Source: Ancylobacter novellus DSM 506
Lineage (GTDB): Bacteria; Pseudomonadota; Alphaproteobacteria; Rhizobiales; Xanthobacteraceae
Length of the DNA stretch: 64,000 nucleotides
NCBI RefSeq assembly: GCF_000092925.1
Contig: NC_014217.1
Coordinates: 1,302,001-1,366,000, forward strand
Direction: 5' to 3'
Under the pieces are notes generated by a model, which did not search any database, was not told the origin of the DNA, and saw only the letters and a program-made list of their open reading frames with translations. Position numbers and translations under genes: made by a program. Of this stretch, positions 25,797-35,272 are shown one piece after another (the stretch's first letter is position 1; each line of letters starts with the position of its first letter).

Positions 25797-26669
25797 ATGG
25801 ATGTGAAGCGCCTGCTGTCCGACGATGCGGTCGAGGTTTTCGACGCGCTTGCCCAGCCTACCCGTCTCGATGCATTCCGCCTGCTGCTGCGCTACGCGCC
25901 CTACGGCCTCGCGGCGGGGGACATCGCGCGTCTGCTGGCCGTGCCGCACAACACCATGTCGACGCACCTCGCCCAGCTGGAACGCGCAGGTCTCGTCACT
26001 TCCCGTCGCGAAGGCCGTTCCATCATTTATGCGGCCAGCACGGGCCGCACGGCCTCCATTCTGTCGTTGCTGATCTCGGAATTGCCGGTTCCGGCAGCGG
26101 AGGAACTCGCCTTTCCGCGGCTGCGGCCGAGCGAACCGGTGGCGCGTACCTACAACGTCCTCCTGGTCTGCTCGCATAATTCAGCCCGGTCGATCATGGC
26201 GGAGGCGATCCTGAACAGAGAGGGGCGTGGCCGCTTCCACGCCTATTCGGCCGGTAGCCAGCCGCGCGGCGCGCCGCATCCGCTGGTGATCGATCTACTC
26301 CGCACCCTCGGCTACACGACCGACGATCTTCGCTCGAAGAGCTGGGACGAGTTTGCCGACGGCGCCGTCGAGCCGATGGACTTCGTCATTACCGTTTGCG
26401 ATTCGGCCGCTGGCGAAAGCTGCCCGAATTTCCCGGGACACCCTCTTACGGCCCATTGGGGACTGCCCGATCCGGCGGCTGCGGGCAACAACGAGGCCGA
26501 ACTTCGCGCAGCCTTCCAGAGCACGTACCGGCAGATCGCGGCGCGCATGTCGGCCTTCGTGAACCTGCCGATCGAGACGCTGGACCTTGCCGCCCTCAAA
26601 AGAAGACTCGGCGACATCGGCGTCATGGAAGGCGCAACCGAAATGACCGTCGCCGCCCGCGCGGCGTGA
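25797..26669 (+). CDS. arsC: ArsR-ArsC fusion: HTH domain plus LMW-phosphatase-type arsenate reductase
   Basis: A 290-residue two-domain protein. Residues ~10-95 form a winged HTH of the ArsR family (AQPTRLDAFRLLLRY, PHNTMSTHLAQLERAGLV). Residues ~118-270 form a low-molecular-weight-phosphatase-like arsenate reductase with the P-loop LVCSHNSARS (Cys125). The relay cysteines Cys201 and Cys209 lie in CDSAAGESCPNFPG, the pattern for thioredoxin-type arsenate reductases. It would reduce As(V) to As(III). The HTH part contains no cysteine, so it has no classical As(III) site of its own. It lies 19 bp after pstS in the operon. Confidence 0.88.
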   Translation: MDVKRLLSDDAVEVFDALAQPTRLDAFRLLLRYAPYGLAAGDIARLLAVPHNTMSTHLAQLERAGLVTSRREGRSIIYAASTGRTASILSLLISELPVPAAEELAFPRLRPSEPVARTYNVLLVCSHNSARSIMAEAILNREGRGRFHAYSAGSQPRGAPHPLVIDLLRTLGYTTDDLRSKSWDEFADGAVEPMDFVITVCDSAAGESCPNFPGHPLTAHWGLPDPAAAGNNEAELRAAFQSTYRQIAARMSAFVNLPIETLDLAALKRRLGDIGVMEGATEMTVAARAA

Positions 26670-26801
26670 GGCACTGACCAGCGATCATCGTTCTGTGCTG
26701 GACATCCTCCCCGATGCGCAGCGCGGCCTGTTCCGCAAGGAAGACGGCGAGCTGGTCGTGGACGCCGATGGCCACCGCGTGGCGGCCGCCTAGGAGCAAG
26801 C

Positions 26802-27857
26802 ATGTCAACCTTCGAACGCTACCTGACCGTCTGGGTCGCCCTCTGCATCGTCGTCGGCATCGCCCTCGGTCATGTTCTGCCGGGCGTGTTCCATGCCATC
26901 GGCGCGGCGGAGATCGCCAGAGTCAATCTGCCGGTCGCGGTGCTGATCTGGCTGATGATCGTGCCCATGCTGCTCCGGATCGATTTCGCCGCGCTGGGAG
27001 AGGTCACCCGGCATTGGCGCGGGATCGGCGTCACCCTGTTCATCAACTGGGCGGTGAAGCCGTTCTCCATGGCCGCGCTCGGCTGGCTGTTCATCGGCTG
27101 GCTCTTTCGCCCTTATCTCCCGGCCGACCAGATCGACAGCCACATTGCCGGGCTGATCATCCTGGCGGCCGCACCCTGCACCGCCATGGTGTTCGTCTGG
27201 TCGAACCTGACCCGGGGCGAGCCGCACTTCACCCTGACCCAGGTGGCGCTCAACGACACCATCATGGTGTTCGCCTTCGCACCGATCGTGGGCCTCCTGC
27301 TGGGGCTGTCGGCGATCACGGTGCCGTGGGACACGCTGGTGCTGTCGGTGGTGCTCTACATCGTCGTGCCGGTGGTGGTCGCGCAAGTCGTACGCCGCGC
27401 GCTGCTGGCGCGGGGAGGGCGGGCGAGCCTCGATGCCTTGCTAGCGCGCTTGCAGCCGCTCTCCCTCGTGGCTCTGCTCGCCACCCTCGTGCTGCTGTTC
27501 GGCTTCCAGGGCGAGCAGATCCTGGCCCAGCCGCTCGTCATAGCCCTGCTGGCGGTGCCAATCCTGATTCAGGTCTACCTGAACTCGGGGCTGGCCTACC
27601 TCCTCAATCGCCTCGCCGGCGAGCAACACTGCGTGGCGGGACCCTCTGCGCTGATCGGTGCCTCCAACTTCTTCGAGCTGGCCGTGGCCGCTGCCATCAG
27701 CCTGTTCGGATTCCAGTCCGGAGCCGCGCTGGCGACGGTGGTCGGCGTGCTCATCGAGGTGCCGGTGATGCTGTCCGTCGTCTGGATCGTGAACCGGTCG
27801 AAGGGATGGTACGAGAGCGGGAGTTCGACCTCGCGAACCGCACATGAGACGCGCTGA
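26802..27857 (+). CDS. acr3: ACR3 family As(III) efflux permease
   Basis: A 351-residue protein with ten predicted transmembrane helices of the ACR3/BASS fold. The conserved TM4 cysteine is visible in ILAAAPCTAMVFVWSNL; this residue is needed for arsenite transport in the family. FINWAVKPFSMAALGW and a second-half GASNFFELAVAAAISLFG are also typical. It extrudes As(III) using the proton motive force. The gap from the arsR-arsC stop is 132 bp, and TAGGAG lies about 9 nt before ATG 26802. It supplies the export step after reduction by the fusion protein. Confidence 0.92.
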   Translation: MSTFERYLTVWVALCIVVGIALGHVLPGVFHAIGAAEIARVNLPVAVLIWLMIVPMLLRIDFAALGEVTRHWRGIGVTLFINWAVKPFSMAALGWLFIGWLFRPYLPADQIDSHIAGLIILAAAPCTAMVFVWSNLTRGEPHFTLTQVALNDTIMVFAFAPIVGLLLGLSAITVPWDTLVLSVVLYIVVPVVVAQVVRRALLARGGRASLDALLARLQPLSLVALLATLVLLFGFQGEQILAQPLVIALLAVPILIQVYLNSGLAYLLNRLAGEQHCVAGPSALIGASNFFELAVAAAISLFGFQSGAALATVVGVLIEVPVMLSVVWIVNRSKGWYESGSSTSRTAHETR

Positions 27858-27860
27858 CAA

Positions 27861-27913
27861 ATTTCGATGATCGTCGAAATAGCGTTGACGTTCATCCTGT
27901 GGCGGTCTAGCTT
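27861..27913 (+). promoter_or_regulatory. internal promoter and ArsR-type operator before arsR
   Basis: A dyad ATTTCGATGATCGTCGAAAT (27861-27880) sits just before TTGACG (27885-27890). TAGCTT (27908-27913) follows after 17 bp. The predicted transcription start coincides with the arsR ATG at 27920 and no Shine-Dalgarno is present, so the arsR message may be leaderless. The dyad has the same TCGA-N6-TCGA core as the two sites before pstS. Confidence 0.55.
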
Positions 27914-27919
27914 ATTTCA

Positions 27920-28261
27920 ATGAATCTCGAACAAGCAGCTCGCCAGCTCGAATCCATCGGCAGCCCGACCCGCCTGGCCATCTACCGCACGCTGGTGCGG
28001 GCGGGGCATGCAGGGCTGCCGGTTGGCCACTTGCAGGAGAGGCTTGGCGTCGCTGCCTCGACACTCTCGCATCACCTGCGCCGTCTTATCGATGCCGGAC
28101 TGGTGACCCAGGAGCGACAGGCCACGACGCTGATCTGCCGCGCCCACTACCCCGCCATGAACGCCCTGATCGGTTTTCTCGCCGACGAATGCTGTGCGGA
28201 TGAGGGCTGTTCCGGGACAGCATCGCCGGAGATGTCCGCGCAGGCCAAAACGGCGGATTGA
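27920..28261 (+). CDS. arsR: ArsR family As(III)-responsive repressor
   Basis: A 113-residue winged-HTH repressor (IGSPTRLAIYRTLVRAG; recognition helix VAASTLSHHLRRLIDAGLV). Near the C-terminus Cys91, Cys92 and Cys97 in ECCADEGC form a plausible three-thiolate As(III) site. This resembles the C-terminal site of the Acidithiobacillus-type ArsR rather than the alpha-3 CxC site of the E. coli protein. It is the likely main repressor of the operon, acting on dyads before pstS and before itself. It starts at 27920 without a ribosome binding site. Confidence 0.9.
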   Translation: MNLEQAARQLESIGSPTRLAIYRTLVRAGHAGLPVGHLQERLGVAASTLSHHLRRLIDAGLVTQERQATTLICRAHYPAMNALIGFLADECCADEGCSGTASPEMSAQAKTAD

Positions 28262-28274
28262 ATTTGCCTGATAT

Positions 28275-28290
28275 TTCCAACTTGCTGGAA
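28275..28290. promoter_or_regulatory. inverted repeat between arsR and the monooxygenase gene
   Basis: TTCCAACTTGCTGGAA is a 16-bp dyad (arms TTCCA/TGGAA) lying 12 bp before the start of the flavoprotein gene. It may be an operator or a small processing hairpin. Its arms differ from the TCGA-type dyads, so a different protein would be expected to bind. Confidence 0.3.
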
Positions 28291-28302
28291 GGATCGAATT
28301 AG

Positions 28303-29649
28303 ATGGACCAGAACCTTCCCGTCGTCGTCGTCGGAGCGGGGCCGGTGGGACTTGCCGCCGCGGCGCAATTGCTTGCACGTGGTCTGACGCCGCTGGTTCT
28401 GGAACGCGGTGCGGGCGTTGGCGCATCGCTGCGCGACTGGGCACATGTGCGCGTATTCACCCCGTGGCGCTACAACATCGACGCCGCCGCGCGGGACCTG
28501 CTTATCAACAGGGGCTGGCAGGAACCCGATCCGGAGGGACTTCCGGATGGAGCTGCCCTGGTACGAGACTATCTGGAGCCGCTCGCGAGCGTTCCGGCTC
28601 TTGCGCCGCATGTTCGCTTTCATGCCGAGGTGGTCGCCGTCAGCCGCCTCGGGTTCGACAAGCTGACGTCCACCGGCCGCGAGAACGCCCCCTTCCTGGT
28701 GCGCTGGCGCGGCCCTGCCGGGAGCGAGGAGCAGGTGGTCGCCCGCGCGGTCGTCGACGCCTCCGGCAGCTGGCGTCAGCCGAATCCGATGGGCGTCGAT
28801 GGCCTGCCGGTTCCCGGCGAGGCCGACGCCGCTGACCACGTCGCCTATGGCATTCCCGACGTGGCTGGCGCCGAGCGGTCCAACTACGAGGGGCGTAGGG
28901 TCCTCGTGGTCGGCAGCGGCCACTCGGCGATCAACGTTGTGCTTGATCTGCTGCGTCTGAAGGATGAAGCGCCGACAACGCGCGTGTTCTGGGCGCTGCG
29001 GCGTAACGGCCTTGCCAAGATCGTCGGCGGCGGGGCCGACGACCGGCTTGCCGAACGCGGAGCCTTGGGGCTCGCTGCCCGCCGCGCCATCGATGAGGGC
29101 CGCCTCGATCTGCTGGTTCCGTTCGCGGTGGAGCGCATAAGCCAACAGGAAGGGTCTCTGAAGGTTGCCGCGCGTCTCGCTGGCGACCCCGTCACCCTGG
29201 ATGTCGACCGTATCGTCGTCGCCACCGGTTTCCGGCCGGATCTGACGTTATTCCGGGAATTGCGGGTGGCGCTCGACCCGATTGTCGAGGCGCCCCCGGC
29301 GCTGGCGCCGCTCATCGATCCGAACCTGCATTCCTGTGGGACGGTGCCGCCGCATGGAGCCGCCGAGCTCGCTCATCCCGAGCCGGGCTTCTACATCGTG
29401 GGCTCCAAGTCCTATGGGCGGGCGCCCACCTTCCTGATGATGACGGGCTACGAGCAGGTCCGCTCTGTGGCGGCGGCCATTGCCGGTGATCACGCGGCAG
29501 CGCGGGACGTGCGGCTGGTGCTGCCGGAAACCGGCGTATGCAGCACGTCCATCGGGGCGGAAGAGACCTCTGCGACCGGCTGCTGCACGCCCACCAGGCA
29601 GGCCGAAACCGCCGTGCCGACTTCTTCTTGCTGCGGGTCGCGCGCGTGA
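28303..29649 (+). CDS. FAD/NAD(P)-binding flavoprotein monooxygenase of ars operons (ArsO-like)
   Basis: A 448-residue flavoprotein. It has an N-terminal FAD site (VVVVGAGPVGLAAA), a second Rossmann motif for NAD(P)H (VLVVGSGHSAINV, about residue 200) and the VATGF motif near residue 307. The last 40 residues hold five cysteines (Cys413, Cys427-Cys428, Cys443-Cys444) in a flexible tail that could bind As(III). Relatives in ars operons are called ArsO or putative flavin monooxygenases; the reaction is not settled. Its stop overlaps the start of the following MFS gene, so the two products probably work on the same compound. Confidence 0.7.
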   Translation: MDQNLPVVVVGAGPVGLAAAAQLLARGLTPLVLERGAGVGASLRDWAHVRVFTPWRYNIDAAARDLLINRGWQEPDPEGLPDGAALVRDYLEPLASVPALAPHVRFHAEVVAVSRLGFDKLTSTGRENAPFLVRWRGPAGSEEQVVARAVVDASGSWRQPNPMGVDGLPVPGEADAADHVAYGIPDVAGAERSNYEGRRVLVVGSGHSAINVVLDLLRLKDEAPTTRVFWALRRNGLAKIVGGGADDRLAERGALGLAARRAIDEGRLDLLVPFAVERISQQEGSLKVAARLAGDPVTLDVDRIVVATGFRPDLTLFRELRVALDPIVEAPPALAPLIDPNLHSCGTVPPHGAAELAHPEPGFYIVGSKSYGRAPTFLMMTGYEQVRSVAAAIAGDHAAARDVRLVLPETGVCSTSIGAEETSATGCCTPTRQAETAVPTSSCCGSRA

Positions 29650-30902
29650 GCGACAACGTCCTTGCTTCGGGCGTTCGGGACCACCCTCCACCCGGCGCGC
29701 GCAGTCCGTTCGTCACCGGGCTGGGTATTGGACAGGTCTGCTCCTGGGGCTCCCTCTATTACAGCTTTCCCCTGATCGCCGAGGCGATGGGGCACGAGCT
29801 CGGCTGGTCGAAGACCACGCTGTACGGAGCAGCGACCCTCGGGCTCGCCCTAGCGGGGCTTGCCGCCTATCCCATCGGGGCGGCCATTGACCGGGGGCAT
29901 GGCCGCTCGATCATGACCGCGGGCTCGGTGCTTGCGGGGCTACTGCTCGTGCTGTGGTCCCAGGTCGACGATATCTTCCTGTTCTATCTGGCGGTGGCCG
30001 GGATCGGCGCCCTCCAGGCTGCCACCCTCTACGACCCGGCCTTCGCCGTCATCGCGCGCCGGGCCGGGCCTGCTCATGCGCGATCCGGCATCACCGCGCT
30101 GACGCTCTGGGGCGGCTTCGCTTCGACCGTGTTCATCCCACTGGTGCAGTTCCTGCTCGACACCATGGGGTGGCGCGACGCGCTGCTGGTGCTGGCGACT
30201 ATCAACATCCTCGTCTGCGCGGGATGCTACTGGTCGGTCATCGATCCCGAAGCGGATGCACCCCAGCATCGTTCCTCGAGCGCCGCCCCGCCGCTCAGCG
30301 GCCGGGCGGCCGTAGCTTGGGCGATGCATCAGCCGGTGTTCTGGGCGCTGGCCGTTGCGTTCACCGCCTATTCCGCGGCGTTTTCGGCCTTCACCTTCCA
30401 CCTCTATCCGTTGCTGATCGAGAAGGGCTTCGAGACCGCATCCGTCGTTGCCGCCATGACGTTGATCGGCCCGGCGCAGGTCGCCGGTCGCATCGGTATT
30501 TGGGTTTTCGCCCAGCGCGCGCCTGTGCGAGTGATCGGCTCGGCCACCGTCGCCATCTTCCCGGTTGCGCTGACGGCGCTGGACATTCTGCCCCCGAGCT
30601 TCCTGCTGCTGGCGGTCGTCGCGCTGCTCTACGGCGCCGCGAATGGCATCACCACCATCGTGCGCGGTCTCTCCGTCCCGGAAATGCTGACGCGGGAAGC
30701 CTACGGGGCCGTCAACGGCGCCATGTCCGCCCCGAGCACCGTGTCGCGCGCCCTGGCTCCGCTGGCCGGGGCGATGATCTGGTCGATGTCGGGTTCCTAT
30801 GACGCGGTCCTGTTCAGCATCGTCATCATGACGGTGGTAGTGGCCGCCGGGTTCTGGCTGGCAGCCTATCTTTCGCGCCGCGCCGAGCGCGCCACGTCCT
30901 GA
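29646..30902 (+). CDS. MFS transporter of the ars operon (possibly ArsK-type)
   Basis: A ~418-residue, twelve-helix major facilitator protein with an [11 protein letters not shown] cytoplasmic loop and a central linker near residue 205. GTG 29646 is chosen because it overlaps the upstream stop (GTGA), giving coupled translation; the frame is open further upstream but inside the flavoprotein gene. MFS proteins at this position in rhizobial ars clusters include ArsK, reported to export As(III), Sb(III) and trivalent organoarsenicals. Assignment to ArsK itself is tentative. Coupling with the flavoprotein suggests export of its oxidised product. Confidence 0.7.
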   Translation: MSDNVLASGVRDHPPPGARSPFVTGLGIGQVCSWGSLYYSFPLIAEAMGHELGWSKTTLYGAATLGLALAGLAAYPIGAAIDRGHGRSIMTAGSVLAGLLLVLWSQVDDIFLFYLAVAGIGALQAATLYDPAFAVIARRAGPAHARSGITALTLWGGFASTVFIPLVQFLLDTMGWRDALLVLATINILVCAGCYWSVIDPEADAPQHRSSSAAPPLSGRAAVAWAMHQPVFWALAVAFTAYSAAFSAFTFHLYPLLIEKGFETASVVAAMTLIGPAQVAGRIGIWVFAQRAPVRVIGSATVAIFPVALTALDILPPSFLLLAVVALLYGAANGITTIVRGLSVPEMLTREAYGAVNGAMSAPSTVSRALAPLAGAMIWSMSGSYDAVLFSIVIMTVVVAAGFWLAAYLSRRAERATS

Positions 30903-30913
30903 GGTACCTTTTC

Positions 30914-31666
30914 ATGACCACTTTTGACGACTTCACCGATGCGCTCGATCCCGCGCACTTCGATCGGCCGGATGCCGACAAGCTGGCGCCTGCGCAGGTC
31001 CTGACGCACCCACCGCGCATCCTCCTTCTCTACGGTTCGCTCCGGGAGCGATCCTACAGCCGCCTTCTCGTCGAAGAGGCCGCCCGGCTGCTGGACGCCA
31101 TGGGAGCTGAGACGCGCATCTTCGATCCGCGTGGACTTCCGATGCCCGACAGCGTGCCCGCGGATCACCCCAAGGTGGTCGAGTTGCGCACCCTGTCGGA
31201 GTGGTCCGAAGGGCAGGTCTGGTGCAGTCCCGAGCGGCACGGCACCATCACCGGCCTGTTCAAGAGCCAGATCGACTGGATCCCGCTCGAATATCGCGGG
31301 ATCCGGCCCACGCAGGGGCGCACGCTGGCGGTCATGCAGGTGTCCGGAGGGTCGCAGTCCTTCAACGCCGTGAACGCCCTTCGCGTGTTGGGCCGTTGGA
31401 TGCGGATGGTGACCATCCCCAACCAGTCCTCCGTCGCCAAGGCCTTCCAGGAATTCGACGAGGCGGGCCGGATGAGGCCGTCGCCCTATTACGAGCGTGT
31501 GGTCGATGTGATGGAGGAACTCATCAAGTTCACCCTGCTGCTGCGCGAGCGGAAGGACTATTTCACCAGCCGCTACAGCGAGCGGCGCGAGGCCGCGCTA
31601 AAGGCGGAGGCCGAGCAGGCCGATCTCTCGCGGATCGCGATGGAAGGGAGCGCGCACCGCGGCTGA
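30914..31666 (+). CDS. arsH: ArsH, NADPH-dependent FMN oxidoreductase for organoarsenicals
   Basis: A 250-residue flavodoxin-like protein with the FMN-binding [12 protein letters not shown] near residue 41, and [23 protein letters not shown] and [23 protein letters not shown], all diagnostic of ArsH. ArsH oxidises trivalent methylated and aromatic arsenicals to less toxic pentavalent forms. It is the last gene of the plus-strand ars operon, 11 bp after the MFS gene, and ends 13 bp from the convergent moaA. Confidence 0.93.
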   Translation: MTTFDDFTDALDPAHFDRPDADKLAPAQVLTHPPRILLLYGSLRERSYSRLLVEEAARLLDAMGAETRIFDPRGLPMPDSVPADHPKVVELRTLSEWSEGQVWCSPERHGTITGLFKSQIDWIPLEYRGIRPTQGRTLAVMQVSGGSQSFNAVNALRVLGRWMRMVTIPNQSSVAKAFQEFDEAGRMRPSPYYERVVDVMEELIKFTLLLRERKDYFTSRYSERREAALKAEAEQADLSRIAMEGSAHRG

Positions 31667-31679
31667 TGCACCAAGACGC

Positions 31680-32726
31680 TCAGCCGCCCGTCACGCTCAT
31701 GTGGCGGCGCACGGAGGGGGCGCGGCCGGGGCGGTCGATGACGAAATCGTGCCCCTTCGGCTTGCGGAAGATCGCGTCGTCGAGCGCGGCGTGCAGCTTC
31801 TCGTCGCTCTCGGAGGCGCGCAGCGGCGAACGCAGGTCCGCCGCGTCCTCCTGGCCGAGGCACATATAGAGCGTGCCGGTGCAGGTGACGCGCACGCGGT
31901 TGCAGCCCTCGCAGAAATTATGCGTCAGCGGGGTGATGAGGCCGAGCTTGCCGCCGGTCTCGGGAATCGAGACGTAGCGCGCCGGGCCGCCGGTGCGGAA
32001 GGGGATGTCCTCCAGCGTCCAGCGCTCTTCGAGGCGGGCGCGGACCGTGGAGAGCGGCAGATACTGGTCGACGCGCTCGGAGCCGGTCTCGCCGAGCGGC
32101 ATGACCTCGATGAGCGAGACGTCCATGCCGCGCCCATGCGCCCATTCGATCAGCGAGGGGATCTCGTCCTCGTTCTCGCCGCGCAGGGCGACGGCGTTGA
32201 GCTTGACGTGGATGCCGGCTTCCTGCGCCGCGTCGATGCCGGCGAGCACCTTGTTGAGGTCTCCCCAGCGGGTCAGCGCGCGGAAGCGCTGCGGGTCGAG
32301 CGTGTCGAGCGAGACGTTGATGCGCTTGACGCCGCAATCGGCGAGCTCGGAGGCGAAGCGGGCGAGCTGCGAGCCGTTGGTGGTCAGCGTCAGCTCTTCG
32401 AGAGCGCCGGAATCGAGGTGCCGCGAGAGCGAGCGGAACAGGGTCATGACGTCGCGGCGCACCAGCGGCTCGCCGCCGGTCAGGCGCAGCTTCCGCACGC
32501 CGCGGGCGACGAAGGCGGAGCAGAGGCGGTCGAGCTCCTCCAGCGTCAGCAGCTCGGGCTTCGGCAGGAAGGTCATGTGCTCGGCCATGCAGTACACGCA
32601 GCGGAAGTCGCAGCGGTCGGTGACCGAGACACGCAGATAGGTGACGGCGCGGCCGAAGGTGTCGACGAGCGGCACAGGAACAGCGTGGCGCTCCGCGGCG
32701 GCCGCGGACGCGAACCGGACATTCAT
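31680..32726 (-). CDS. moaA: GTP 3',8-cyclase MoaA (molybdenum cofactor synthesis)
   Basis: A 348-residue radical-SAM enzyme. The N-terminal cluster motif CDFRCVYC gives the SAM-binding 4Fe-4S site. A C-terminal [21 protein letters not shown] supplies the second cluster that binds GTP. MoaA starts molybdopterin synthesis. GGAG lies 7 nt before ATG 32726; a start 11 codons earlier lacks one. It follows aioA by 72 bp in the same direction, so cofactor supply is coupled to arsenite oxidase expression. The final residues end in the usual GG of MoaA (SVTGG). Confidence 0.93.
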   Translation of the reverse strand: MNVRFASAAAAERHAVPVPLVDTFGRAVTYLRVSVTDRCDFRCVYCMAEHMTFLPKPELLTLEELDRLCSAFVARGVRKLRLTGGEPLVRRDVMTLFRSLSRHLDSGALEELTLTTNGSQLARFASELADCGVKRINVSLDTLDPQRFRALTRWGDLNKVLAGIDAAQEAGIHVKLNAVALRGENEDEIPSLIEWAHGRGMDVSLIEVMPLGETGSERVDQYLPLSTVRARLEERWTLEDIPFRTGGPARYVSIPETGGKLGLITPLTHNFCEGCNRVRVTCTGTLYMCLGQEDAADLRSPLRASESDEKLHAALDDAIFRKPKGHDFVIDRPGRAPSVRRHMSVTGG

Positions 32727-32798
32727 CGTGTGTCTCCGGGAGGGCCGTAGAGCGGGCAAGAAGATGGGCCGCCGCCGTCAGGCGGCGGCCCGGCACCG

Positions 32799-35261
32799 TC
32801 AGGAGGTGTATTCCTGCGACTTGAAGCTCAGATGCTGCACGCCCTTCGGCGCGTCGGCGATCTTCCGGATGCTGCCCCAGGTCTGCTTGTAGTTCGGGAT
32901 GACGAACTCGTTGACCCCCGACGACACCACGTTGCCCTGAACGCCGGTCGGGTAGCCGAACAGCATGAAGGCCTGTTTGGGCTTGGCGCTCGGCGTGGGG
33001 TAGGCCATGGCCTGGGTCGAGCCGTTGTCGTTGTAGACCTCGACGAGATCGCCTTGCTTGAGGCCGAGTTCGGCCATGTCCTGGAGGTTCAGTTCGATAA
33101 ACGGGTAGGGCCACCGATCGGTGACAAACTCGTTCTCGACATCCAGATAGGCGCTTTGCCAGACGAGGTTGGCCCGGCCGTTGTTGATCAGGAAGGGGAA
33201 CTTGTCCTTCTCGGCTTGCTTGCCGGGTGCCTCCAGACCCCGCCACTGAGTTTGCGCGAACACCGCCTTTCCGTCCGGCTTGTTGAACTTGCCGTCGGCA
33301 AAGAGCCGCTTGGTCCCGACGATCTGGCCGTCCTGGACGCCGGTCGCGGGCTCCTGGAAGCCGTTCGTGCCCATGGTCCGCAGCAGGTCGTAGGTGACGA
33401 ACTCGCCGCCCTTTTCATGGCCGTGATAGCCGTCCATGAAGGCGTCCTCCTCGGTCTTCCAGTCGAAGCCCGAGAATTTCGCCGCGACGTCCGCCTTGCC
33501 CATTTCGCCGAGCACGCGCTGCATGTGGTTGGCGATGCGCGCCGCGATGAGACAGTCCGGCATGGCGACACCGGGCGGATCCATGTAGCGCTCGGTGAGC
33601 CGCATGCGCCGTTCGCCGTTCATCGAGGTGAGGTTCATCTCGCCCGAGGTGGCCGCGGGCAGCATGACGTGGGCGGCCTCGCCGACCTTGGTCGGAACGA
33701 TGTCCACGTCGACCGAGAACAGCCCACCCTTGCGGATCGCATCCATGATGGCCGCGACCATGGCAGGCCGATCGCCATAGGGGACGGCGTTCATGGCGTC
33801 TTTCACGAGGTCGGTGCGCTTCTTGTAGACCCGCTTGAACTCCATGGCGTTCAGCGTCGTCTTGTAGTGGTCGCATCCCCAGATGTGGTGGACGCCGCCC
33901 TTGCCCTCGATCAGCAGCTTGTCGACATAGGCCGCGGGCCTACCGACATGGGCATCCGACGGGCGGGAGTAGCCCTCCTGATGACCGCCCATGCGCACGC
34001 AGCCACCGCCGGGACGTCCGATATTGCCCGTCGCCAGCGCCAGGTTCACCAGCGACTGGTTGGTGCGGTAGTTGTCGTTGCCCCAGATCAGGCCCTTCTC
34101 ATAGGCGAACATGGCGCGGCGGCGCGCGCCCCCCGCCTTCGGCTCGGCGATCCAGGTGATCGCCTTGACGATGTCGGCCTCGGACAGGCCGGTGATCTTC
34201 GCCGCCTCGGCGATCGACGTCTTGTTGGCGGCGACCGCCTTGTCGAAATCGTTCGTGGAGGCGCCGATGAAGGCCTTGTCGATCCAACCCTTGTCGACCG
34301 CGTAGGTGAACCAGGCGTTGAACAGCGCCAGGTCGGTGCCCGAGTTAAGCGCGAGATGGAGCACGTTCTCCTTCCCCGCCTCGGCTTCGCAAGCGTTGAC
34401 CGTCACCGTCCGCCGCGGATCGACGATCACGACGCGTCCCCGCTCGACGGGTTCGCTCCCGAACTCCGCCTTCTTCTTGTCGAGCGACGCGCCGCGCAGG
34501 TTCGGCACCCAGTGGTTCAGGAAATAATTGGTCTGGGTCTCGAGCGCGTTGGTGCCGACCGCGACGATGGTGTCGGCGAGCTGCGCGTCCTCGTAGCAGT
34601 TGTTGAGCTCCCCCACGCCCATGTCGCGCGAGCCGTGAACCTCGGAGTTGTAGGCGGGGCGGTTGTGGATGCGGATGTTCTTGACCTTCATGGCCCCGAA
34701 ATAGAGCTTGCCAGTGCCCCAGGTGTTCTCATAGCCGCCGCCGGCGCCGCCATGGTCGAAGGCGGAGACGAACAGGCCGTCCTCGCCCTGCTCGGCGATC
34801 ACCGCGGCCGTCACCCGGGCGACGAGATCGAGCGCGTCCTCCCAGCTTGTCGGCTGCAACTGGCCGTAGCGCCAAACGAGGGGATCGGTGAGCCGCTGGA
34901 GTTGCGTATTGCGCTGGCGCGAATAGCTCATCTCGGCGATGCGCGCGCCGCGCACCGAGCCGAGCCCGGAGTTCACCGAGCATTCACGATCGGGCTTGAT
35001 GACGATGTGAACGTCGCGGCCGTCCTGCCGGACGATGTTGTACATGGACGGCGCGTACCAGGCAGGCGTATCCGCCTCCTGCTGCTGCGAGAGATCCACG
35101 CCGAACGCGTTGTCCGCCGGGGCGGTGCCGCCCTCGTAGCGAGCATCCCAGCTATAGGCCTTGTAGCCGCAGCCGACGATGCAGTAGTGGCAGACGACGT
35201 TGTGAACCTTGGCATTCACCGGCACTATGGGCAGCCGGCCGATCTGGCGCTTGTAGGCCAT
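32799..35261 (-). CDS. aioA: arsenite oxidase large subunit AioA
   Basis: An 820-residue molybdopterin oxidoreductase. The 3Fe-4S motif Cys24-Cys27-Cys31 lies in VCHYCIVGCGYKAYSW, which is diagnostic of AioA; the fourth ligand position is not a cysteine. The bis-MGD-binding core follows (DTIVAVGTNALETQTNYFLNHW, NIGRPGGGCVRMGGHQEGY). It oxidises As(III) to As(V) in the periplasm, exported as a folded complex using the Tat signal of AioB. It starts 11 bp after aioB. No cytochrome c gene follows, although related loci often have one. Confidence 0.96.
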   Translation of the reverse strand: MAYKRQIGRLPIVPVNAKVHNVVCHYCIVGCGYKAYSWDARYEGGTAPADNAFGVDLSQQQEADTPAWYAPSMYNIVRQDGRDVHIVIKPDRECSVNSGLGSVRGARIAEMSYSRQRNTQLQRLTDPLVWRYGQLQPTSWEDALDLVARVTAAVIAEQGEDGLFVSAFDHGGAGGGYENTWGTGKLYFGAMKVKNIRIHNRPAYNSEVHGSRDMGVGELNNCYEDAQLADTIVAVGTNALETQTNYFLNHWVPNLRGASLDKKKAEFGSEPVERGRVVIVDPRRTVTVNACEAEAGKENVLHLALNSGTDLALFNAWFTYAVDKGWIDKAFIGASTNDFDKAVAANKTSIAEAAKITGLSEADIVKAITWIAEPKAGGARRRAMFAYEKGLIWGNDNYRTNQSLVNLALATGNIGRPGGGCVRMGGHQEGYSRPSDAHVGRPAAYVDKLLIEGKGGVHHIWGCDHYKTTLNAMEFKRVYKKRTDLVKDAMNAVPYGDRPAMVAAIMDAIRKGGLFSVDVDIVPTKVGEAAHVMLPAATSGEMNLTSMNGERRMRLTERYMDPPGVAMPDCLIAARIANHMQRVLGEMGKADVAAKFSGFDWKTEEDAFMDGYHGHEKGGEFVTYDLLRTMGTNGFQEPATGVQDGQIVGTKRLFADGKFNKPDGKAVFAQTQWRGLEAPGKQAEKDKFPFLINNGRANLVWQSAYLDVENEFVTDRWPYPFIELNLQDMAELGLKQGDLVEVYNDNGSTQAMAYPTPSAKPKQAFMLFGYPTGVQGNVVSSGVNEFVIPNYKQTWGSIRKIADAPKGVQHLSFKSQEYTS

Positions 35262-35272
35262 CTTTCCCTCCC

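Noticed and set aside
26671..26793. Short frame between arsR-arsC and acr3 (…LFRKEDGELVVDADGHRVAAA)
   Set aside because: It reads like protein and could be a remnant of a lost gene, but it has only a GTG start, no clear ribosome site and 32 codons. Not annotated as a gene.
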